Position numbers and translations under genes: made by a program. Below the pieces are notes generated by a model, which had not been told where the DNA came from, did not search any database, and worked only from the letters and a program-made list of their open reading frames with translations. 64,000 nucleotides of DNA, taken from assembly GCF_009900745.1 (NCBI RefSeq), contig NZ_WXVU01000005.1, positions 62,001 to 126,000 on the forward strand, in the 5' to 3' direction. Of the stretch, positions 7,219 to 14,535 are shown piece after piece. This stretch comes from Chryseobacterium sp. c4a. GTDB taxonomy: Bacteria > Bacteroidota > Bacteroidia > Flavobacteriales > Weeksellaceae. Positions within the stretch are counted from its first letter, which is position 1. Every line of letters begins with the position of its first letter.

Positions 7219-9249
7219 ATGAAATTCTTTAATTCCAGCACAAATTTTGAGTCAGTTCTTAAAAAATACTTTTCTTTTAAGAACGAAACCCTTTCTTTGG
7301 AGCCTTTCGCAGAGCTTTTAGAGAGTGTGAAAAGGGCTGACTTTACTGATGTGCTCAATTTTCTTAGAAGTAATCCCAATTTTGCGGAAAACTTCAAGTA
7401 TTATATTCATAATATTTTTAAAGGAAGACCATTCAACCTCTCTCTGACAGAAGCCAATATTCTTTCTGAAAATGCCTTCTTCCCGGAACTTAAAAAAAGA
7501 ATCCTGAATAAGGTTTTACCACCTGTAGAGAATGAAAAAACGGTGTGGTACATGATTGATAATGTCAGTCTTAGACCTAAAAAGGATCTGAAATACCTTC
7601 ACAACCTTCCGGAAAATGAGATTGATGAATTTTTAACCCTTATTGGTGCTTCAGATTTTATCATTAAACCTAATGTAAAAAAGGAACTGATCTTCTCAAT
7701 GAACATCCTTTCTTGGAGGGTGACGGGAATGGCAATGGAAGTAGAAGTGGTAAGGATGGCTCCTCAATACAGAAATCTTTCCAATCCGTTTCTTGCCTTG
7801 CAGAACGAATTGGAGGCATTGGCAGATGACCTTGTTAAAGATCCCGGATTACAGCTTCATTCTAAAGATAGCCGATATAAACAGATTAAGATTTATTCTG
7901 AACAATGTTTGGAATTTGTTAATATAGCCTTTAAAAATTCTGCCAAATATGGGATTTCAGGGAAGATTAACCAATCGTTGTTGAAAATTCGCCAGCAGAC
8001 CGACCGAATTTATGAAATCGTACAGTTGTTGATTATTGATAACGAGGGTGATGTTTTGATAAAGTCAAAACAGTTGGTCTTTAATATATTAAATTATAAA
8101 TCCCATAAAAATAATATTGCTGATCTCATCAACGACAGTACGAGATTGATCTCACACCTTATCACCAACCACACTGCTGAAACGGGAACTCACTATATTA
8201 CTTCTACTAGGAAAGAATATATGACCATGTTCTACAAAGCGAGTGGTGGGGGAATCATTGTAGGAGCGCTCTGCGTTCTGAAAATGCTCTACGGATATAT
8301 TCCGGGAAGTGATTTCTCACATGCCTTTTTGTATTCAATGAACTATGCAATGGGATTTGTCATGATCTATCTGATGGGTTTTACACTGGCAACAAAACAG
8401 CCGGCAATGACTGCGGCTACCATGACCAAAGTATTATCTGAGGAAGGAAACAGCCAAAGAAATAATACTGAATTTGCCCACCTTGTATCGAAGCTTTTCC
8501 GAAGCCAGTTTATTGCCTTTGTAGGGAACGTTTTACTGGCATTTCCGATAGCACTGGCCATTATTTATGGATTAGATGTGTTCTTCTCGCAAAACCTCGC
8601 TGTTGAAAGGTCTGATAAATTATTAAAAGATCTTGATCCTTTTAAATCCAAAGCGATTCTTCATGCAAGTATTGCAGGGTTCTACCTTTTCATTTCAGGA
8701 ATTATTTCAGGAAATATCGGGAACAATTCCGTATTCTATCAGATCCCGGAGAGGATTGCTAAAAACCTTTCTATCAGAAGCTTTTTTGGTAAGAAGTTTG
8801 CAAAAGGATTGTCAAAATATTATGCTAAGAACTGGCCGGGAATCGTGTCCAATTTCTGGTTCGGGGTGTTCCTTGGAGCTACGGCACCCGTAGGGATGTT
8901 TTTTGGGCTGGATCTTGATATCAGACACATTACTTTTGCTGCCGGAAACTTTGCTTTAGGACTTTACGGAAAAGATTTCTCTGTAGATTCTTATACATTC
9001 TGGATATCCTTTTTTACAGTATTTCTAATAGGATTCTTTAACTTCCTGGTGAGTTTCAGTTTATCTATGTTTTTGGCTTTCAGGTCAAGAAAGATGAACT
9101 TTGGACAGGTAAGCGAAATCTATAAAGAAATTTTCAGGTATTTTATCAAACATCCGTTAAAATTCTTCCTGCCACTAAGTTCAGGATTGGATAAAAAAGC
9201 AGATGACCTGATGAGCAGTACGATTTCTAATAAATCGGAAGAACATTAA
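7219..9249 (+). CDS. SpecificRecomb/Gcr-family membrane protein (annotated as site-specific recombinase)
   Basis: A 676-residue protein resembling the family named after gonococcal Gcr (COG4389/PF10136). The first half is soluble and helical. From about residue 340 there are several hydrophobic membrane spans (GGGIIVGALCVLKMLYGYIPG, AMGFVMIYLMGFTLA, FVGNVLLAFPIALAIIYGLDV, SIAGFYLFISGIISG and others). The multi-span topology argues against a soluble DNA recombinase, and the family name probably misleads. It follows mtgA by 13 bases, suggesting an envelope-linked operon. Function unknown. Confidence 0.7.
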   Translation: MKFFNSSTNFESVLKKYFSFKNETLSLEPFAELLESVKRADFTDVLNFLRSNPNFAENFKYYIHNIFKGRPFNLSLTEANILSENAFFPELKKRILNKVLPPVENEKTVWYMIDNVSLRPKKDLKYLHNLPENEIDEFLTLIGASDFIIKPNVKKELIFSMNILSWRVTGMAMEVEVVRMAPQYRNLSNPFLALQNELEALADDLVKDPGLQLHSKDSRYKQIKIYSEQCLEFVNIAFKNSAKYGISGKINQSLLKIRQQTDRIYEIVQLLIIDNEGDVLIKSKQLVFNILNYKSHKNNIADLINDSTRLISHLITNHTAETGTHYITSTRKEYMTMFYKASGGGIIVGALCVLKMLYGYIPGSDFSHAFLYSMNYAMGFVMIYLMGFTLATKQPAMTAATMTKVLSEEGNSQRNNTEFAHLVSKLFRSQFIAFVGNVLLAFPIALAIIYGLDVFFSQNLAVERSDKLLKDLDPFKSKAILHASIAGFYLFISGIISGNIGNNSVFYQIPERIAKNLSIRSFFGKKFAKGLSKYYAKNWPGIVSNFWFGVFLGATAPVGMFFGLDLDIRHITFAAGNFALGLYGKDFSVDSYTFWISFFTVFLIGFFNFLVSFSLSMFLAFRSRKMNFGQVSEIYKEIFRYFIKHPLKFFLPLSSGLDKKADDLMSSTISNKSEEH

Positions 9250-9273
9250 CCAGATTTTAAGGGATATAAATAC

Positions 9274-9310
9274 AAAGAGTACCATCGTGAGATGATACTC
9301 TTTTTCTTTT
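9274..9310 (+). terminator. Terminator after the SpecificRecomb-family gene
   Basis: AAAGAGTA-c-CATC gtga GATG-a-TACTCTTT forms a 12-pair hairpin with one mismatch, followed by a T-rich run (TTTTTCTTTT). Confidence 0.8.
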
Positions 9311-9354
9311 CAGAATGATAATTCTGTTTAAACAATTATTTTTTACGGCTATAA

Positions 9355-9569
9355 CTATGGTTTATCAATACATTCATCTGGCTCAAATTCCGGGCAAAGC
9401 TTTATATTGGTAGTCCAGCTTGCACACTCTCTAAAGCCATAGAACCATAGACGGCAATATCTGATGTTATCTGCCGATTCTTGAATTTCTTTAAGCTGTC
9501 ATCGAACTTATTATCAGAGACATTACTTTTGCTGCCAAAAACTTTACATTGGGCTTTAAGGAAAAGCAT
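9355..9569 (-). pseudogene. Decayed coding remnant between convergent genes
   Basis: This 359-base gap (9250-9608) contains the terminator and a stretch with two coding-like signals. On the minus strand a 55-codon frame (9569-9402) overlaps, in another frame, an open stretch ending at 9355 that reads protein-like (CRLWFYGFRECASW, then CPEFEPDECIDKP); one frameshift would join them. Separately, about 50 bases at 9519-9567 on the plus strand match, at roughly 80%, the recombinase-like gene at 8928-8975 (both encode ITFAA followed by NFxLG). The gap looks like gene debris, possibly including a fragment duplicated from the neighbouring gene. Confidence 0.3.
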
Positions 9570-9608
9570 TAAGACAATCTCCTGATAGATAACCTGGGGC
9601 TACCAATT

Positions 9609-10226
9609 CTAATTTTTTAGGAGTTCAATACGTTTTTCCAATTCAGTAAAAGAAGCATAACCTTGCTCAATAATGACATATTTTCCATCTTTTTCAACCA
9701 GCATCGTTGGAAAAGACTGGGCATATTGTGTTGCTTTATTAAAATTTTGTAAAGTAACCTGTTTCATTTCTTCAGAGTGGAAAGCTGCTAAAAATTGTTC
9801 TGGATCAATACCCAAGTTTTTGCAAATCTCAAGGTAGGTAGCGTCCAGATTGAGATCTTTTCCCCAATAATATCTTGCTTTCTGAATGGCAATCATGAAA
9901 GGAACAGCCTTTTCAGGAGCAATTGTTTTCACTGAAACCATTGCTCTGGATGGGACTTCACTATCCAATACAATTTCATGTTTCAACAATTCAAAATACC
10001 TTTCACCAAATGTTATTCCTGTGCGCTCTGCTACAGCTTCATCATGTTTAAGAAAGAAATTAACCATCTGAGGTGATTGTTTTCTAACATTGGAGCCAGT
10101 CCACATTCCGCCGGAAAGAATTTCAAAATCCAAATCGTTTTTGTATTGGTCGTATAGTTTTAACATATTGTCGGAATTCCCATAGCACCATCCGCATAAG
10201 GGATCCATGATATATATAATTTTCAT
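9609..10226 (-). CDS. DsbA-family oxidoreductase (FrnE/HCCA-isomerase-like thioredoxin fold)
   Basis: A 205-residue cytoplasmic thioredoxin-fold protein with a CGWC active site at residues 11-14 (MDPLCGWCYGN), the helical insertion and the cis-Pro region QSFPTMLVEKDGKY near the end. FrnE-type members reduce or isomerise disulfides or act on polyketide-like compounds; the substrate is unknown. The frame could start at 10295, but the ATG at 10226 places the first strand (MKIIYIMDP) as in relatives and was chosen. It is the last gene of a minus-strand set with the SnoaL-like and MBL-fold genes. Confidence 0.83.
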   Translation of the reverse strand: MKIIYIMDPLCGWCYGNSDNMLKLYDQYKNDLDFEILSGGMWTGSNVRKQSPQMVNFFLKHDEAVAERTGITFGERYFELLKHEIVLDSEVPSRAMVSVKTIAPEKAVPFMIAIQKARYYWGKDLNLDATYLEICKNLGIDPEQFLAAFHSEEMKQVTLQNFNKATQYAQSFPTMLVEKDGKYVIIEQGYASFTELEKRIELLKN

Positions 10227-10316
10227 TTTTTGTTTTTTAATGTGTTTTGAACTCAATAATGCACAAGAAAAGGGGTTAGTAAGTTCAAAACACATAATAT
10301 TAAGATTGGAAGTACC

Positions 10317-10778
10317 TTATTTCATTGCATCCGTTACCGTTTTGCTGTCTACGAATTGTTCAAACTTTACAATTTTACCATCTTTCAGGTGCCAGATATG
10401 CGCAACGCGGGCAGAAAATGGCTTCATAGTTACTTTATAGGTTCCTGTATATGTTCCAAAAGCAACCACTTTATCACCCTCGGCAACATAATTTTCAGGA
10501 GTGAACTTATAATCAATCCATTCGCTTCCCAAACGACTGAAAACGTTTTTGGTAATTTCTTCTAAACCAACATAGGTTCCTGCATAAGGAAAACCTTTGG
10601 CTTCTGTCCATTGAACATCCTCTGCAACGTGACTAGCCAATGCTTTTCCGTTTTCTTCAGATGTTTTTCCTTCGTATGTACTTTTTACAATTTCTAAATT
10701 GTTCATTGCTGTGTTGTTTTTTATTGAACAGCCTGATAGCAGAAGTAGGGCCATCAGACTGTAAAAGATTGATTTCAT
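10317..10778 (-). CDS. SnoaL-like/NTF2-fold lipoprotein
   Basis: A 153-residue protein with lipobox LLLLSGC (Cys16) and one SnoaL-like NTF2 fold from about residue 26 to the end (NLEIVKSTYEG, GTYVGLEEITKNVF, VAHIWHLKDGKIVKFEQFVD). Such domains bind or isomerise small hydrophobic molecules, but many are of unknown function. Ten bases separate it from the MBL-fold gene upstream, so they are co-transcribed. Shared control by the nearby Crp/Fnr regulator is inferred from the sites before the MBL gene. Confidence 0.8.
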   Translation of the reverse strand: MKSIFYSLMALLLLSGCSIKNNTAMNNLEIVKSTYEGKTSEENGKALASHVAEDVQWTEAKGFPYAGTYVGLEEITKNVFSRLGSEWIDYKFTPENYVAEGDKVVAFGTYTGTYKVTMKPFSARVAHIWHLKDGKIVKFEQFVDSKTVTDAMK

Positions 10779-10788
10779 AGGGTTCAGA

Positions 10789-11676
10789 TTACCACTTCAT
10801 TTCCCCGGTATTCACCTTCGCACCAAGCTGAAGAGCTGTTTCAAAAGTCAGATTAGGATATTTAGCTTTAATGGCTTTTACCAAAGCTTCAGAAGTTGTA
10901 TTGGTTTTCAAAGCTTCTTCATAAAACTGAATATATTCTTTAGTGTGTTTCACAGAGGTTAAATCTGAAGCATCAGTTGATTTTCCGTGAGCAGGAATAA
11001 CGATGGAAGGATGTAATGATTCCATTTTATCCAATACTTTAATCCACTGAGCACGGGATTCTGCGGTTTGTGCATCAGCCATCCAAAGGTTGAAGGTATT
11101 TCCGAATACGTTGATCCCACCTACCACAGCTTTTGCTGAAGGAATATAGACAAATGTTCTTGCAGGGAAGTCCTCTAAACCTATCACTTCAAGTTTTTCA
11201 CCTTCCAATTCAAGGCTGCTTCCTTTTAATACCTGTGGTAGTACAACATTGCTGGTTACTGCTGATCCTAACTGACCGCCCCAAACATCAAGTTTCTTCT
11301 GTGCTGTTTTTGCGATTGCTTCTACCACTTTTGGCGTTGCATAAGCAGTTACTCCCGGAAAATGTTTTTTGAAAACTTCCAACCCGAAATAAAAATCAGG
11401 GTCATTGTGAGAAACATAGATCGCTTTTAAGTTTTTCCCGGAATCTTTAATTTTCTGTGCTACAGTTTCTGCATCTGCTAAAGTAAACTGTGCATCTACC
11501 AAAACGGCATCGGTTTGTCCGGAAACAATAACTGAAGCTACCCCGAAACTGTTTTCTGAAGCGTTGTAAACATCTAATGTAAATTTTCCTGCTTCTAATT
11601 TTTTGAAATTTTGTGCTTGTGACATATTAAATAATGTTATGAATGTTAATACTGTTGTTTTTAATAATGATTTCAT
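10789..11676 (-). CDS. Secreted MBL-fold hydrolase with atypical metal-binding motif
   Basis: A metallo-beta-lactamase-fold protein of about 295 residues with a signal peptide ending FNMSQA|Q. The fold is visible from VLVDAQFTLADAETVAQKI through IYVSHNDPDFYFGLEVF to SIVIPAHGKSTD. The usual HxHxDH zinc motif reads HNDPDF here, so two of its ligand positions are replaced while the later PAHG His is kept; metal content and activity may differ. The upstream ATG (11688) lies almost at the predicted transcription start, so the ATG at 11676, which also begins a good signal peptide (MKSLLKTTVL), was chosen. First gene of the MBL-SnoaL-DsbA set. Confidence 0.78.
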   Translation of the reverse strand: MKSLLKTTVLTFITLFNMSQAQNFKKLEAGKFTLDVYNASENSFGVASVIVSGQTDAVLVDAQFTLADAETVAQKIKDSGKNLKAIYVSHNDPDFYFGLEVFKKHFPGVTAYATPKVVEAIAKTAQKKLDVWGGQLGSAVTSNVVLPQVLKGSSLELEGEKLEVIGLEDFPARTFVYIPSAKAVVGGINVFGNTFNLWMADAQTAESRAQWIKVLDKMESLHPSIVIPAHGKSTDASDLTSVKHTKEYIQFYEEALKTNTTSEALVKAIKAKYPNLTFETALQLGAKVNTGEMKW

Positions 11677-11698
11677 TTTTTCGTTCATTTTATGGATA

Positions 11699-11706
11699 CA
11701 AAATTA
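11699..11706 (-). promoter_or_regulatory. Candidate -7 element for the MBL-fold operon
   Basis: On the minus strand the bases read TAATTTTG (TAnnTTTG) and predict a start of transcription near 11695. There is no good -33 TTTG; instead an FNR-like palindrome is centred about 40 bases upstream of that start, which fits a class II activator site. Confidence 0.45.
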
Positions 11707-11728
11707 TGGCCATTGATTTTGCTAAACA

Positions 11729-11742
11729 TTGAACAAGTTCAA
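11729..11742. promoter_or_regulatory. FNR/CRP-type palindrome TTGAACAAGTTCAA, copy 1
   Basis: A perfect 6-bp inverted repeat with a 2-bp spacer, matching the TTGA-N6-TCAA layout bound by Crp/Fnr regulators. It is centred near -40 of the predicted MBL-operon start. A Crp/Fnr-family gene lies next to it. Confidence 0.6.
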
Positions 11743-11775
11743 TAAATATCCTTCTGATTGATAGGACAAAGTTCT

Positions 11776-11799
11776 CAATACTTATCGGTCTAAGTATTG
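11776..11799. promoter_or_regulatory. Inverted repeat CAATACTTA-N6-TAAGTATTG
   Basis: A perfect 9-bp inverted repeat with a 6-bp centre (TCGGTC), overlapping the second FNR-like box. It may be a second operator, or a hairpin at the end of the Crp/Fnr gene transcript; there is no T run to mark it clearly as a terminator. Confidence 0.45.
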
Positions 11800-11810
11800 A
11801 ACAAGTTCAA
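11797..11810. promoter_or_regulatory. FNR/CRP-type palindrome TTGAACAAGTTCAA, copy 2
   Basis: Identical to the box at 11729-11742 and 68 bp away centre to centre, close to 6.5 helical turns. The flanks (ATT before, TAAAT after) are also partly shared. The repeat in the spacer between a Crp/Fnr gene and the MBL operon supports a regulatory role. Confidence 0.55.
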
Positions 11811-11921
11811 TAAATGAAAATAGAAGGATTTGAGTTTGAAGTAGGGGAATAGATTAAAACCTGGAGAAAGAGGTTATTAATATTTAGTTGTCTTTGAAAA
11901 ACATGCAAAATAGAAGAGATA

Positions 11922-12503
11922 TTATTTCCCTTTGGTCGTTTTTCTTCTGATTTTACTTAAAAATTCATGACTGATTCCAAGATAGGCAGCTACCTGTAAA
12001 TTGGTAAGTCTTTGGTTAAGAGATGGATATTTTTCAATGAAATCCAGATAACGCTGGTCAGCAGTTTTGCTGAGATTATCAATCATTCTGCGCTGCAAGG
12101 CACTGTGGGTCTTTTGGGTCATGATTCGGAAGAGCTTTTCTACAAAAGGGAAGTTTTCATAAGCAAAATCTTTATCCTTTTTTGAAATTAGAAGTACCTC
12201 GCTATCCTCAATAGCTTCGATAAAAAGCTGTGATGGGCTTTGGCTGGCAAAACTGTCAATATCAGTAAGCCACCAGTCTTCCATTCCGAAATAGAGAATC
12301 TGTTCTGTTCCTTTGGCATCAATATGATAGACTTTGAAAAGCCCTTTGGTAACGAAGGCTTCAAACCTGCATACTTCACCTTCCCGTAGTAAAAATTCCT
12401 TCTTTTTGATGGTTTTTGAAGTAAATAAATGACAGAACTCCGTAATATCCGTTTGAGAACTTGAAATATGACGGGAAATATTAAGATGAAGGGCTTCGAT
12501 CAT
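11922..12503 (-). CDS. Crp/Fnr-family transcriptional regulator
   Basis: A 193-residue regulator. An N-terminal cyclic-nucleotide-binding-like barrel (about residues 20-115; KKKEFLLREGEVCRFEAFVTKGLFKVYH) leads through a dimer helix to a C-terminal helix-turn-helix (LTNLQVAAYLGISHEFLSKIRRK). There is no cysteine cluster for an Fe-S centre, and cAMP-contact residues are not evident, so the signal is unknown. It lies directly upstream of the MBL-SnoaL-DsbA genes on the same strand, and two FNR-type palindromes sit in the spacer, making those genes its likely target. Confidence 0.88.
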   Translation of the reverse strand: MIEALHLNISRHISSSQTDITEFCHLFTSKTIKKKEFLLREGEVCRFEAFVTKGLFKVYHIDAKGTEQILYFGMEDWWLTDIDSFASQSPSQLFIEAIEDSEVLLISKKDKDFAYENFPFVEKLFRIMTQKTHSALQRRMIDNLSKTADQRYLDFIEKYPSLNQRLTNLQVAAYLGISHEFLSKIRRKTTKGK

Positions 12504-12578
12504 TGGGAAGGGGTTTGGTGAACAGGAGAATGTGATTATTATATTAAAGGTATCAAAATTTTGGAATATATTCAGCTT

Positions 12579-13055
12579 CTATTTTTTATAAGTTCCGGAA
12601 GCAAATCCCCAATAATCTTTTTCATCAACTCCGGTTTCTATATAAATTGGACTATAATTTTTTAAAGTTCCTGCAATTTTTATACTGTTATTTTTAAATA
12701 GGATACCTTGAATTTCAGTCCCGGAAATTTTATTTAAACTGTCTTTTTTAGTATTTCCTAATATTATTAATGTATTTTGAGTATTGAATTGAGGATAAGC
12801 ATACGAAACTACCTTCCCATTGTGTCTTAAAAAATAGCAGGGGGATTTAATTTTTATATTTCCTGAAAGTTTGTATGTGTCAGGAGTAATTTTTAGCTTA
12901 CCAATTCCGTTGTGATCTGTTAATTCAAGTAAGACTCCATTAATTCTCGCAGTATCAGTGGTTACTGTTTTATCAGATACTTTTGAAGATGTTTTGTTGT
13001 CTTTGCAGGCTTGTAAACAGAAGGTTATGATGAAAATGTAAATTGTTGTTCTCAT
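12579..13055 (-). CDS. Small lipoprotein, candidate immunity protein for the Tae4-type amidase
   Basis: A 158-residue lipoprotein of no recognised family. The chosen ATG (13055) gives a clean signal peptide and lipobox (FCLQAC, Cys17); the frame's upstream extension lacks this logic. The mature part is beta-rich with two Cys. It begins 11 bases after the stop of the Tae4-like effector. Known Tai4-type immunity proteins are periplasmic and encoded directly downstream of their amidase, so size, location and gene order all fit. Assignment is by context only; no sequence match to Tai4 was recognised. Confidence 0.6.
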   Translation of the reverse strand: MRTTIYIFIITFCLQACKDNKTSSKVSDKTVTTDTARINGVLLELTDHNGIGKLKITPDTYKLSGNIKIKSPCYFLRHNGKVVSYAYPQFNTQNTLIILGNTKKDSLNKISGTEIQGILFKNNSIKIAGTLKNYSPIYIETGVDEKDYWGFASGTYKK

Positions 13056-13066
13056 ACCAAAAGAAT

Positions 13067-13498
13067 TTAAATTAATGGCCAAAACCAAATTTCAATACCC
13101 AAAGATAAGTAATCAACTGAACCTGCTCTTAAAGAATTTTTATCCCATAAATCAATATGATCTGTGGCTCCCCATCCATCCTTAATGAAAATTAATCCTT
13201 TATGTTTGAAACTTTTACTACTCATTGTAGGATATTTCTTTCTCGGAAGTTTCAACGTATTTCCAAAAATTTCAGGATGTTTATCTACCCAATTAGCTAA
13301 TTCTTGGGCCCTCAAGATATGCCTAAACTTATCTTCATGTTTTTCCCAACATTTTGCCCCAGAAAAAGAGGTTAGGTCCACGCCTGATTTATTAAAAGCC
13401 TCACTCATACGTATTGCACATTGGTTAGGGAATTCTATAACATTGCATGGTTTGAGGGTTCCTGGATGGTTTTTCCATAAAATATCAAATCTTACCAT
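13067..13498 (-). CDS. tae4: Tae4-family type VI secretion amidase effector
   Basis: A 143-residue NlpC/P60-like amidase that cleaves peptidoglycan peptide cross-links in a competitor's periplasm. Family landmarks are all visible: FDILWKNHPGTLKPC at the start, the nucleophile in FPNQCAIRMSEAF (Cys27) and the catalytic His in GATDHIDLWD (His114). Length is close to that of other Tae4 proteins, so it seems intact, and it has no signal peptide, as expected for a T6SS cargo. It is followed 11 bases later by a lipoprotein, the probable immunity gene. No T6SS structural gene is in the window; delivery by a T6SS elsewhere is inferred. Confidence 0.75.
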   Translation of the reverse strand: MVRFDILWKNHPGTLKPCNVIEFPNQCAIRMSEAFNKSGVDLTSFSGAKCWEKHEDKFRHILRAQELANWVDKHPEIFGNTLKLPRKKYPTMSSKSFKHKGLIFIKDGWGATDHIDLWDKNSLRAGSVDYLSLGIEIWFWPLI

Positions 13499-13614
13499 AT
13501 CGAAATAATTATTAATCCAAATTAATAAAAAAATAGTAATTCAAATTAAAGAGATATATTGTTTCCTGAAAAGATTTAAGTTTTTCTTGAATTGTAATAA
13601 TATGATATTCTATT

Positions 13615-13908
13615 TTAAAGAATCTGTAGATCATCAAACTTATCTTCACCAAATTTATCCTGAAACTTCTTCAGATAAAAACTTTTACGCATTTTAAAAT
13701 CATTCTTTAATAATGGAGAATCTATTTTAATAATGATACATTTTTTTTCAATATTCACACTTCTGATTTCATTGAAAAGACTCTGGTCAAGATACTCTTC
13801 AAGAAAATCCTTAATATCAAAAGCTACAAGTTTATCTTCAAAACCATAGATTCTTGCAAAAGATTTTACAAGTTCAGAGGATTGGTATTCACGTTTTTTC
13901 TTTTTCAT
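13615..13908 (-). CDS. DUF721 protein (DciA-like)
   Basis: A 97-residue protein of the DUF721 family, whose DciA members help load the replicative helicase in bacteria lacking DnaC. Visible: the N-terminal basic stretch (MKKKKREYQSSELVKSF), the KH-like region SVNIEKKCIIIKIDSPLLKNDF and a C-terminal basic helix. DUF721 genes commonly sit beside recF or gyrB. Here recF is on the same strand upstream, but a four-helix-bundle gene flanked by inverted repeats lies between them. Confidence 0.8.
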   Translation of the reverse strand: MKKKKREYQSSELVKSFARIYGFEDKLVAFDIKDFLEEYLDQSLFNEIRSVNIEKKCIIIKIDSPLLKNDFKMRKSFYLKKFQDKFGEDKFDDLQIL

Positions 13909-13915
13909 AGCTGAG

Positions 13916-13951
13916 TTGCGTGGTTCGAGATGCGTGGTTTGCGTTTATGGG
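13916..13951 (+). repeat. REP-like repeat, left arm of the four-helix-bundle cassette
   Basis: Contains GCGTGGTTCGAGATGCGTGG and TTTATGGG. The reverse complement of 14499-14535 reads GCGGGTTTCGAGATGCGTG then TTATGGG, so the two form an imperfect inverted repeat around the gene at 13997-14371. Similar cores occur at 28139-28193 and 58213-58303. Confidence 0.6.
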
Positions 13952-13996
13952 TGGAATATACAATTTAGAGTAGTTTTAAAAAATTGTTTTAATATT

Positions 13997-14371
13997 CTAT
14001 TGTTTATTTTCATTCCAGTTTTCTTTTACCCATTTTTTATATACATTGATTTTTCCACCTAATATATTGTATTCATTTCTTAAGGTTTCAAATTCATTAG
14101 AAATATCCGGATATAGGATGATGAGCTTTTCGAGATGATTAATTGTTTCGTCATTACTGGCGTGGCAGTATACGAGAAAGCGAATGTAATCATTTTTATA
14201 AATTGACCTGCCATATCCCTCAACAATATTAGTAATGATAGAGTCAGATGATCTTCTCAATTGACTTCCTAGTTTAAATAATTCGTATTTGGGAAGAAGA
14301 AAGGATGCTTTATGTGTTTTTAAAAACAGCTCAAAAGCTATTTTGTAAATATCTAAATTTCTATAACTCAT
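13997..14371 (-). CDS. Four-helix bundle protein (23S rRNA intervening-sequence protein family)
   Basis: A 124-residue, mostly helical protein of the S23/IVP family (PF05635), with the hallmark N-terminus (YRNLDIYKIAFELFLKTHK), the conserved helix SQLRRSSDSIITNIVEGYGR and the YIRFLVYCHASNDETINHLE stretch. Members occur in rRNA intervening sequences, as accessory proteins of diversity-generating retroelements, or as orphans; their role is unclear. Here it is an orphan enclosed by an inverted repeat and inserted between recF and the DUF721 gene, so a mobile cassette is likely. Confidence 0.88.
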   Translation of the reverse strand: MSYRNLDIYKIAFELFLKTHKASFLLPKYELFKLGSQLRRSSDSIITNIVEGYGRSIYKNDYIRFLVYCHASNDETINHLEKLIILYPDISNEFETLRNEYNILGGKINVYKKWVKENWNENKQ

Positions 14372-14498
14372 ATCATTTGTGTATTTATGAAATGTAAGTG
14401 TTGAAAAATAATTACTTACAAGTTATTTATGGATTTATCATCCCTCTTTACATAATTTAAATTTAATAATCTAAAAGTATTTTTACACACTATAATTC

Positions 14499-14535
14499 GT
14501 ATTTCGAAACCCATAACACGCATCTCGAAACCCGC
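14499..14535 (-). repeat. REP-like repeat, right arm of the four-helix-bundle cassette
   Basis: Contains CCCATAACACGCATCTCGAAAC, that is, CCATAAC followed by GCATCTCGAAAC (14520-14531). The latter 12-mer is exact at 58291-58302. The arm abuts the recF stop codon, marking a likely insertion boundary. Confidence 0.6.

Noticed and set aside
7219..9249. Function as a DNA site-specific recombinase
   Set aside because: The family name says so, but several membrane spans and no catalytic Tyr/Ser recombinase motif are visible. Kept only as a family label.
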